Origin: Cryobacterium sp. PH29-G1
GTDB taxonomy: Bacteria > Actinomycetota > Actinomycetes > Actinomycetales > Microbacteriaceae
Assembly: GCF_030063365.1 (NCBI RefSeq)
Contig: NZ_JASISY010000006.1
Location: 62,001 to 126,000, forward strand
DNA: 64,000 nucleotides
Direction of reading: 5' to 3'
Shown: piece after piece, positions 18,486 to 26,054 of the stretch
Numbering within the stretch: position 1 is the first letter of the stretch
Layout: each line of letters opens with the position of its first letter
Program-made: the position numbers and the translations under genes
Notes under the pieces: generated by a model
Seen by the model: the letters and a program-made list of their open reading frames with translations, nothing else
Told to the model about the DNA's origin: nothing
The model's database searches: none

Positions 18486-18940
18486 ATGGGACTACCTCCG
18501 GTACCGGTGGAGAACATCGTCTACGCCCGGGCCGTCGAGATCGTCGCAGGGTGGATGCGTCGAGTCGACCTGCTGACCAGCCGCGACGTCGCGGCGGCTG
18601 TGCGGAGCACGAAGGCTGAGCTTCGGCGGGAAGAGCGGCAGCAGCAGATAAATGAGCTCGTGACGGCCATCGTGGTGCATCTTCACCAAGACAGTGCGCG
18701 GTTGGAAACCGGGCAGAGATCGAGAACCGGGCGCGGGAACATCAGGGCATGCCGCGGGTGCCGGCCAAGTCGTCGGTGGTGCAGTTTGCGCTGCAGGACG
18801 TTATCGAGCGCGTGCCCACGAGCAGGCTGATCCAAGCGGATGCTCGGACCGCCGCCCGCATTGCGGACCTGCACGTTGCGACGTCGCTCGAATCTCGCGA
18901 GGTGGTCGACCAGTCGGTTCATCGACGGGCGCTCTCGTAG
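18486..18940 (+). pseudogene. Unknown protein gene with a frameshift
   Basis: Two frames with gene-like composition meet near 18,710. The first (from ATG 18486) gives a charged helical segment ending VVHLHQDSARLETG. The second continues RAEIENRAREHQGMPRVP and runs to a stop at 18940 (IERVPTSRLIQADARTAARI). Joined by one frame change they would make a protein of about 150 residues. I do not recognise the family; its setting among pseudogenes and IS fragments suggests a decayed mobile-element gene. Confidence 0.5.
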
Positions 18941-19314
18941 TCGCTGGCGACGAAAGGAGCGAGCAAACCGGGCCCTTGCGAATGCCGGTGCTGGACTAGG
19001 CGGGAACCACGCCAGGCGACTCATCGACCTCGTGAGGCGTCCATGCGCTCTGGGCTCCCAAGGACCGACCGCTGAGGCATTGCCCCTCGCGTCCACGGCG
19101 CTCCCCACCGTGAACAGATACGCAATCATGGGTAGGGAGGCAGCGTTACGTGGATCCCTCTACGCACGGACATTTTTTCGTAGCTCGGTCGTTGCCAGTG
19201 AACATCAGCCCGATGCGGAGAATTCTCTTACACGTCCGTGACAAAGTCGGGCAGCGCAATCGAAGCAACTGCTAGCCTGTGGGCGTCAGCATGGACGAGT
19301 ATGGGGGAATTCGC
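18941..19314. other. Intergenic, no gene recognised
   Basis: No supported gene. It ends in the leader of the membrane protein gene at 19315. Confidence 0.4.
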
Positions 19315-20235
19315 ATGGGGCAGGGACCTCGAGATTGGAATCCGCCGGGGTACTGGGACGAACCGGTGGCCAAAGCAAATAGAGGTTCCTCGCGGGCGTT
19401 CAAGTCGAACCCGCCGCGCACACAGGGACGGCAACAGTCACAGCGACGGCAACAGCCTCAGCCACGGCAACAGCCACAGCCACAGCGACGGCAACAGCCA
19501 CGTGTACTGCAACGTGCCAGGGTAGCGCCGAGCAACCTGACCGGCCTTGTCGCTGTTGCCCTAGGACTGTTCGCTACGCTCTTACCCCTTGCTCTGCCTG
19601 ATGCGAGCACAAGCTTCCGAGGGTTTGCTTTCAGTACTGCCGGCATCACAGCAGTCGTTCTCGCTAATAGAGCAAGCCAGCTCCGCCGAGAAGGTCGTGC
19701 GACCAGTCGACTCTTCCCCGTTGTCGGCGGAATTCTCGGTGTGACGGGAACACTGCTATCACTTTGGAGCTTGGCATTCTTCTACGCGCCAAGCTACGTA
19801 CCTCCGATACCGAATTTGGCTTCGTTGACTGGTTCCACCCAGCCCGTCATCGCCCCGGCTGACGCGGCACAACAGCCAAGCCGGCCAGCAGCATTACCGG
19901 AAGTTGTACCCAGCGCCCTCGCCCAAACGCCGCTGGCAGCGGCGCGGACTCCGGAGGAAACTCGTTTAGCCATGGCGCAGGCAGCTGGAACGATGTCATT
20001 CGTGCTCGACAAGTTGAGAAGGCCCGGAGCGCCTTGGCCGGATGCGCTTTTCCTCAGCGCAGATCGCATAGTGTCAACGCCAGAAGGGTACAAGCTGTCT
20101 CGAATTCCTGTCGATACAACAGCAACATACACACGGAGTCCAAGCGGTCAGAACTACCGCCTGACGATCACCGACGACGCTACGGGTCTTGGCGTGAACT
20201 TCGACTCCGTTGCCGGAGTTGTGGCGAACAACTGA
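19315..20235 (+). CDS. Actinobacterial membrane protein with Q/R/P-rich linker
   Basis: A 306-residue protein in three parts. First is a cytoplasmic N-terminus, MGQGPRDWNPPGYW, followed by a low-complexity Gln/Arg/Pro tract (about residues 38-65). Next come three hydrophobic segments (about residues 75-165). Last is a C-terminal extracellular domain of about 140 residues after an Ala/Pro-rich linker. GGGGGA is 6 bases before ATG 19315, which I prefer over ATG 19291. The N-terminus resembles many actinobacterial membrane proteins that open with a Trp/Pro-rich tail. Function is unknown. Confidence 0.75.
   Translation: MGQGPRDWNPPGYWDEPVAKANRGSSRAFKSNPPRTQGRQQSQRRQQPQPRQQPQPQRRQQPRVLQRARVAPSNLTGLVAVALGLFATLLPLALPDASTSFRGFAFSTAGITAVVLANRASQLRREGRATSRLFPVVGGILGVTGTLLSLWSLAFFYAPSYVPPIPNLASLTGSTQPVIAPADAAQQPSRPAALPEVVPSALAQTPLAAARTPEETRLAMAQAAGTMSFVLDKLRRPGAPWPDALFLSADRIVSTPEGYKLSRIPVDTTATYTRSPSGQNYRLTITDDATGLGVNFDSVAGVVANN
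19427..19502 (+). repeat. Imperfect tandem repeat encoding Q/R/P tract
   Basis: Units of CGGCAACAGCC and CACAGC recur about six times in frame, giving RQQPQP-type residues. Such tracts can change length by slippage without breaking the frame when units are multiples of three. Confidence 0.7.
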
Positions 20236-20413
20236 ACGCGGGATGCATGTGTCCTTGACGACTCGGATTGCCCTTCGGTGGCGCTTCCCTTACATCCGTT
20301 GGGCCATCGGCAACGAAATCAACATCAGTTTTGGTGTCCACTGGGCGTTATTCTCGCGCATCGGCTTGGAACTGGCGTGTGACACTCGTTCCAGTCAAAT
20401 TCGACCCACGAGT

Positions 20414-20876
<463 letters not shown>

Positions 20877-21047
20877 CACCACCGCGAAGTACCTAAACGG
20901 CCACGTAGGCCGCCACTACCGCCCGAGAGGGCACGCCTCCCCGCATTCCGAACAATCCGACGCGCCGCAAAACACAAAAAACCACCGGCGACACTGCCCT
21001 GGTCGACGAGTCGCCAACACAACTCCACGAACACCCCGCTTAAACCA

Positions 21048-21086
21048 GAAATCGCTCCTGAGAATCCTCAGGAGCGATTTCTTTTT
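21048..21086 (+). terminator. Rho-independent terminator
   Basis: A perfect 15-bp stem, GAAATCGCTCCTGAG with CTCAGGAGCGATTTC, has a 4-base loop (AATC) and a TTTTT run at 21082-21086. It sits just outside the tRNA-Pro fragment and may be the terminator of a lost or displaced gene. Confidence 0.85.
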
Positions 21087-21130
21087 GTTCCAACCAGACC
21101 GTTTCGCGAACAGTTTCGCGAACGGCCCTT

Positions 21131-21167
21131 TGGTCGGGCTGACAGGATTTGAACCTGCGACCCCTTG
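21131..21167 (-). tRNA. 3' end of a tRNA-Pro gene (partial; probable att site)
   Basis: Read on the minus strand, the segment gives the variable-loop end, a complete T-arm (GCAGG-TTCAAAT-CCTGT), the acceptor 3' strand CAGCCCG, discriminator A and CCA. The acceptor would pair with CGGGCTG, as in bacterial tRNA-Pro. The D- and anticodon arms do not follow, so this is not a functional tRNA. It looks like the core sequence copied by an element that integrates at a tRNA 3' end. Confidence 0.8.
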
Positions 21168-21657
21168 CCAGAATTAGAGCGATTCTGGACGTGACCGAAT
21201 GTCTAGGGAACTCGCGGATTCCCTTGAATTTGCAGGGAACCGGGCGGTTCACTTCCTCCGAGTGTACGCGTCGATTTTCGGATGTTCACGGTTGATTCAG
21301 GTGGGTAAATGATGGTGTGCGAAAGCGAGCGCGTCTGCGATGACGCCGAGGATGACGAGTCAGAGTCCCTCACATCGCAATTGTGAAGGCGGAATGTTTT
21401 TAATCTCCGCCGGGATTACAAACATTCGTACAGTTCGCGATCAAAATGATCACTTCCGATTGAATCTTTTCAGGCAGCATCGCGTCTTGGACCATTGTGC
21501 TCAACCGAGATAATTTCGTCTGGTGGCTGCTGGCGAAACCCGTCATGGCGCGGACCGCGTGTGCCTGCGAATGGCGTTTCCCTCCTCGAAAGTCGAGTCT
21601 TTCCTCCAGGACATGTCAACATCAGGACTGCCCTTTCTCGATAGCGGTCCCCGACTC
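21168..21657. other. No gene recognised, presumed inner end of the integrated element
   Basis: No convincing gene on either strand. The region is less G+C-rich than its surroundings and has a small hairpin, GGGAA-11-TTCCC, near 21,213. Confidence 0.4.
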
Positions 21658-22122
21658 TTAAGTCGGCTCTTCGAAATCCCCGGGATCCGATGCAACCGCG
21701 GCTTCGACCTCATCCGCCACCTCGACTTCCGCCTGTTGCAGTGCCATGTTGTCGGGCCGGGCCACGCCCCATCTTTCCATCGCCCAGCTAGCAAGCTTGT
21801 GCTGACGCTCGATAATGGATACAGGCGTCCATTCCACCCACGAGGCGAGCTCACGCTCTTGAGCGAGACTCGCGGTGTAATAGCACGGCGGTGCGTACTG
21901 GTCGATCACGCCTCGCTTCGCGGCGTAGTCCTTGTTGGAGTATGAGGAGTTGTCATAGGTGAGGACGAGGTTTCCCAGCGTGTGGTGGAGCTGCTTATGC
22001 TCGTCCTGGCTGAATGTATTCCACCAGTCGCTGTCGGGCGCAGGATTTTGGGGAAGTACATGTTCGGTGGTCTTGCGGTTGCCGGTGTCGATGAATTCTG
22101 ACCACGGCATGACGTCAAATTG
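21658..22122 (-). pseudogene. GmrSD-type (DUF262/DUF1524) restriction protein, C-terminal fragment
   Basis: The minus strand encodes the last 154 residues of a DUF1524 HNH nuclease domain: KTTEHVLPQNP, then HTLGNLVLTYDNSSYSNK, as in GmrD-type modification-dependent restriction enzymes. The frame continues upstream (QFDVMPWSEF) directly to the terminal repeat of the IS3 element at 22123, which removes the N-terminal DUF262 part. It is therefore an inactivated defence gene. Confidence 0.75.
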
Positions 22123-22138
22123 TGAACCGTCCCGTGTT

Positions 22139-23161
22139 TCATGCCGCCGTTTTGTTGGCGGCTTCGATTTTTATCGGGCCGTTTGTTTCAGCGTAATAGT
22201 TGAGCTCATATTCGGCCGGCGGCATGTTCCCCAGGGCGCTGTGTAGCCGCCTGTTGTTGTACCAGTCGAGCCAGTCGAAGGTGAGTTTCTCGACGTCGGC
22301 GAGGGTCTTCAAAGGACCGGTGATGAAGGGTGAGTTCTTCGCGACGGCCTCGTTCTTGTAGAGGCCCATTACGGTCTCGGCGGCCGCATTGTCATAGGCG
22401 TCACCGACCGTCCCGATCGATGCGACCAGTCCCTCGAGCGCTACGGTCTCGGTGAATTTGATGGACGTGTACTGCGAGCCGGCGTCGCTGTGATGGATCA
22501 GGCCGGGTTGGACGGTGTGACCGGCGTTGTCTCGGCGCCAGAGCGCCATGTTCAAACACACCTCAACGAACGGGGTGTCCTTCACCGTGGACGCATGCCA
22601 GCCCACGATCGCCCGAGAATACAAGTCGATCGCGAAGGCCACATAGATGAACCCGCCCCACGTCGGCACATACGTGAAGTCCGTCACCCAGCTGTGGTTC
22701 GGGTGGGGCGCGCTGAAATTGCGTTTGAGGAGGTCAGGGGCGCGGGCGGAATCCTTCCCGGTCGAGACTGTGCTGCGCGGCTTACGGCCACGAACGAGGC
22801 CGTTCATGCCTTCGAGACGCATCAGCCGGTCCACGGTGTGTTTGGACACACCGGCGAACTCGCCCCGGCTCAGCCAGGCCGTCATCTTGCGGCGGCCGTA
22901 GAGAATCTCCGGCTGTTGCCGGCCGTGAACGTCCCGCACTGTCAGCGCTTTGAGCCGATCCAGAAGGATAGCGTCGCTGCGGGTCCTAACCGCAGCAGCG
23001 CGGATCTTCCACGCACGATACGACCGTGAAGTGACCGCGACGCCCTGCTCACGCAGGACGCCACACGTCAGCTCGACTCCATGGCCGTTCGCCTTCATCG
23101 AAACGATGAACGCGACTATGGACGGTTGCGAGGGTCGAGCTCCCTCGCGAAGAAAGACGCC
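22139..23161 (-). CDS. IS3 family transposase OrfB (catalytic)
   Basis: About 340 residues of integrase-like transposase. The DDE residues are visible: Asp in SWVTDFTYV, Asp in IHHSDAGSQYTS and Glu in YDNAAAETVMGLYKNE. The frame is minus one relative to OrfA and overlaps it from 23116 to about 23161, as expected if an OrfAB fusion is made by programmed frameshifting. The first ATG inside is at 23098. No stop or frameshift interrupts it, so it may be active. Confidence 0.85.
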   Translation of the reverse strand, partial: GVFLREGARPSQPSIVAFIVSMKANGHGVELTCGVLREQGVAVTSRSYRAWKIRAAAVRTRSDAILLDRLKALTVRDVHGRQQPEILYGRRKMTAWLSRGEFAGVSKHTVDRLMRLEGMNGLVRGRKPRSTVSTGKDSARAPDLLKRNFSAPHPNHSWVTDFTYVPTWGGFIYVAFAIDLYSRAIVGWHASTVKDTPFVEVCLNMALWRRDNAGHTVQPGLIHHSDAGSQYTSIKFTETVALEGLVASIGTVGDAYDNAAAETVMGLYKNEAVAKNSPFITGPLKTLADVEKLTFDWLDWYNNRRLHSALGNMPPAEYELNYYAETNGPIKIEAANKTAA

Positions 23162-23430
23162 GCTGCTTTGAGGATCTCGTTGGTTTCCCGAAGATCGCGG
23201 TTTTCGCGCTTGAGGCGCTTGATTTCCTCGAGCTCTTCGCTCGTGGGGCCGGTCCGTTCTCCAGCGTCGGATTGCGCCTGCCTCACCCACTTCCGGAGCG
23301 TCTCCGGGCCGACGTTGAGCTTGGGCGCCAGTTCGCGGCACGCGGCCCACATCGACGGGTAATCCTTCAAACGGTCAACCGTCATACGAACCGCTCGCTC
23401 ACGAACCTCATCTGGGTATTTCTTGGGCAT
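23116..23430 (-). CDS. IS3 family transposase OrfA (DNA-binding)
   Basis: A 104-residue protein with an N-terminal helix-turn-helix (MPKKYPDEVRERAVRM to ETLRKWVRQAQ) and a C-terminal leucine-zipper-like helix (LKRENRDLRETNEILKAA). It starts 51 bases inside the right terminal repeat, preceded by AAAGGATTCGGTT. Confidence 0.88.
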   Translation of the reverse strand: MPKKYPDEVRERAVRMTVDRLKDYPSMWAACRELAPKLNVGPETLRKWVRQAQSDAGERTGPTSEELEEIKRLKRENRDLRETNEILKAAASFFARELDPRNRP

Positions 23431-23481
23431 AACCGAATCCTTTCACTAGAAAGAAAGCGGCAGGAAATCAGGGACGGTTCA

Positions 23482-23540
23482 GCATCCAGTACTTGGGTGA
23501 ACTTTGATCCAGGGTTTTCGATCTCTGTGTTCTTGGCCAT
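23482..23540 (-). pseudogene. N-terminal stub of an unknown gene cut by the IS
   Basis: An ATG at 23540 opens a frame reading MAKNTEIENPGSKFTQVLDA up to the IS end. It could be the start of the gene interrupted by the IS, but I cannot link it to the DUF1524 fragment on the other side. Low certainty. Confidence 0.3.
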
Positions 23541-23876
23541 AGGTCCAATCTATCGTTGGCTTTCGACGGCCTGAGATCAACCTGAACGTCTTGGTTTCTT
23601 ACCGCCGTTCGTCGGCGGCCTCATCGAGATGCTTTCCTGAGTCTTGTTGCACCTAGAACTCATCCCCGGCTCGAGAGGTGTCCGAGACGAGAATTCGTTT
23701 CAGTCACGCCCGGGGTTGCTCCGGCTATTCGAACCGCTATCACGGCCACAATGACGGATGTCCTTCAGGAGGCGGTCGGCTCCGTGACTACCGAACGAGG
23801 AGCGTCGCCGATAAGGACGGATATGTCGGTGCGTCAGAGCATCATCGTTTCCCCACGCGTCGGCTGAATCCTGAAA
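23541..23876. other. No gene recognised
   Basis: No supported gene. Short frames on both strands lack ribosome sites and recognisable motifs. Confidence 0.4.
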
Positions 23877-24443
23877 TCAGACGGATGCGGCACAGGTATA
23901 GATTTCGGCCTCTGCCGTGCGCCGCCTGGCAACGTCGTCGACGACGAACTGCACGAAGTCCTCGTCACGATCGCCAATGACGACATCCTCGACTCCTCCA
24001 GCGGGCGGTTCGCCAGGCCATGCAGTCTGCCGAGTAGGTCGGTCGCGCTCCAGCCGCGTGCCCGATATAGCGACCCAGTCGCGGAGCCGCTGGCGGGCAT
24101 CCGCGAAGTCTCGGTGCCATCCCAGCGGGGCGGAGCCGTGCTGGTCGGGGTCGTAGGCGCCGAGCCAGTGCAGGTGCAGGGCGGAGAGTTCCCAGACAAG
24201 TTCGGGGTGTCGATGCCAGAACGGCGGCACGACGGATGCCGGCAGCCCGTAGGTGCGTCGCAGCCAGTTCACCCAGCGGTTGAGTTCGATCCATTCGGCC
24301 GCGGCGTCGTCGGCGCTGAGCAGGTTCCAGTTGATCGGATGCGGCGGTTCGGGCAGGGGCGGGCCGTCGAGATCGTCCAACGAGCTGGCTTCAAACGCGT
24401 TGTCGTGATCGTCGGACGCCCACTCGATGAGTGACTCTGACAT
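23877..24443 (-). CDS. DUF4913-like ICE protein
   Basis: A 188-residue acidic protein. The central block LNRWVNWLRRTYGLPASVVP, then FWHRHPELVWELSALHLHW, resembles DUF4913, a domain common beside SSB and conjugation genes of actinobacterial mobile elements. The ATG at 24443 follows the SSB stop by 7 bases, so the two are cotranscribed. The frame is open far upstream, but that part is the shadow of ssb. Biochemical function is unknown. Confidence 0.65.
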   Translation of the reverse strand: MSESLIEWASDDHDNAFEASSLDDLDGPPLPEPPHPINWNLLSADDAAAEWIELNRWVNWLRRTYGLPASVVPPFWHRHPELVWELSALHLHWLGAYDPDQHGSAPLGWHRDFADARQRLRDWVAISGTRLERDRPTRQTAWPGEPPAGGVEDVVIGDRDEDFVQFVVDDVARRRTAEAEIYTCAASV

Positions 24444-24450
24444 GGCCGGT

Positions 24451-24873
24451 TCACCGCCTCGAGCCTGTGTGTACCGCTCCTGCTTCGTGCTCGACCTCGA
24501 TGTTCGTACCTGTTCGATGGGTACGGTCGACGGAATAGTTGGTTCGCGCGAGGTCGTGGCCGATCTTCTTGGCAACAAACTCTTCGCGTTGGATGGTTTC
24601 GCCGTCGCGCTCGATCTGGAAGGTGCGCACATACCCTTCGGCGACAAAGCTGTCGCCCTTGGCCAACCGGGCAAGGGCCCGTTCGGCGGTGGCGCGGTAG
24701 GCGACGAGGTCGTGGAACGTCGGCTCGAGCGCGGTGAAGCTTCCAGTGTATTCATGGCGGAAGTGCGGCTGCCCGACTCGCACGTAGAAGCGGGTGTCGC
24801 CGTTTTCGGTGACCGATTGTTGCGGGTCGGATGCGATGAAACCAGACAGGGACTGCTGGGTGTGAAGTGCCAT
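24451..24873 (-). CDS. ssb: Single-stranded DNA-binding protein
   Basis: A 140-residue OB-fold protein of the SSB family: SGFIASDPQQSVTENGDTRF, then YRATAERALARLAKGDSFV and REEFVAKKIGHDLAR. AGGAGG lies 9 bases before ATG 24873, which is preferred over an upstream start at 24906. It lacks the acidic C-terminal tip of housekeeping SSB, as is common for plasmid and ICE versions. It likely protects the transferred single strand. Confidence 0.85.
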   Translation of the reverse strand: MALHTQQSLSGFIASDPQQSVTENGDTRFYVRVGQPHFRHEYTGSFTALEPTFHDLVAYRATAERALARLAKGDSFVAEGYVRTFQIERDGETIQREEFVAKKIGHDLARTNYSVDRTHRTGTNIEVEHEAGAVHTGSRR

Positions 24874-25061
24874 GGGACTTTGCCTCCTGTAATTCGGGCA
24901 GACCATCGTGGTCCGCGTTCACTAGGAGGTGCACCTGGCGCACCATGGCATTCTCTGCGGTATTCAAGGGAATCCGCGGTCAGCGTGGCAGGACATGCAC
25001 CTGAAGATTGACGTGTGCAGTATCCGGTCCCGAATGTGGCAGGAGTATAGGCTTGGGCGCC

Positions 25062-25795
25062 ATGGCCCTTCGACTGGTTCAGGTGAATTTCAAGGCTCGG
25101 GATGATTCGGCGCTCGGTCAGTTTTGGGCGGATGCGCTGGGTGGGGTGTGTCCAGCGAAGGTCCCGGCGTGACAAACGTCGAGCCTGCCGGCTTGGTCCT
25201 GCCGGATCCGGCCGCCGTCTGCGTCGATGTCGTGACCGTCCTAGACCCCGAAACGGTCAAATACCGCGCACACCTCGACCTCGCCACCTCTTCCTTGGCT
25301 CACCAATCGGAACTGGTAGCGCGATTGAAGGCGCTGGGCGCAACATCGCCTGATATCGGCCAGGGCATCGTGCCGTGGACGGTTCTGGCCAACCCGAAGG
25401 GCAACGTGTTCTGCGTGCTCGAGCCTCGGGCGATCTATGCGGACACCGGCCCGATCGCCGCAGTGGTCGTCAGCTGCGCGGATCCGCGGGCGATGGCCCG
25501 GTTCTGGAACGCGACGATGGATTGGACCTTGCACGAGGTGACCGACGACATGGCGCGGCTGCGATCGACCGCGGGGGTTGGTCCGTATCTGGAGTTCGTT
25601 CGCGTCACCGAAATAACCGTATGGACCCGCGTGCACCTTGACCTACGACCGAACCTTCGTGACGATCAGGTAACTGAAGTCGCTCGGCTGCGAACATTGG
25701 GTGCGACGGATGCTGACATTGGGCAGGGCCACGTGCCTTGGGATCTGCTCACTGATCCCGAGGGAAATGAGTTCTGCGTCCTTCAGTCGAGGTGA
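25062..25795 (+). pseudogene. VOC (glyoxalase-like) protein with an early frameshift
   Basis: ATG 25062 gives MALRLVQVNFKARDDSALGQ, then FWADALG, the start of a VOC protein. That frame stops at 25173. The rest of the protein (VSSEGPGVTNVEP onward, two VOC modules each ending in DPxGNxFCVL) continues in the frame beginning near 25,140. Adding one base in GGGTGGGGTG at 25,138-25,147 would restore about 244 residues. It is either a pseudogene or a sequencing error. It sits opposite to the conjugation genes, as cargo. Confidence 0.75.
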
Positions 25796-26054
25796 TCCGT
25801 CAGGTCGGCCCCTACAAGGTCGTCCCTGTACAGCGGATGTCCGCCACCGGTAGGTATCTCCGCACGTTGAATTCGGCCGGCGCGATCTGGAAAGCGGGGC
25901 GCAATGTCGTTGCTTCTCGTTGCCCCGCTCCGGCATAGGCACGTTCCGAGTCGGGTGGTTCATAGCCGTTGCAGATAAACGCAGGACTTCAGTCACGTCA
26001 GGCATGGTCCAAACTGGGCCAATGGCCCTTGCAATCAACATGGAATTTTCGCTT

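Larger units (their letters stand above)
22123..23481 (-). mobile_element. IS3 family insertion sequence (1,359 bp)
   Basis: The ends are imperfect inverted repeats of about 26 bp beginning TGAACCGTCCC (left TGAACCGTCCCGTGTTTCAT, right complement TGAACCGTCCCTGATTTCCT). It carries overlapping orfA and orfB on the minus strand. The flanking 3-4 bases differ (ATTG on the left, GCAT on the right). No target duplication is therefore visible, and the copy may have been joined by recombination. Confidence 0.88.

Noticed and set aside
21131-21206. Complete tRNA-Pro gene
   Set aside because: Only the T-arm and acceptor 3' strand are present; no anticodon or D-arm can be folded from the adjoining bases.
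22123-23481. IS3 insertion with target-site duplication
   Set aside because: The bases flanking the two terminal repeats do not match, so no duplication can be claimed.
24752-24967. 71-residue minus-strand frame upstream of ssb
   Set aside because: It overlaps the ssb start in another frame and has no recognisable motif; the AGGAGG there serves ssb.
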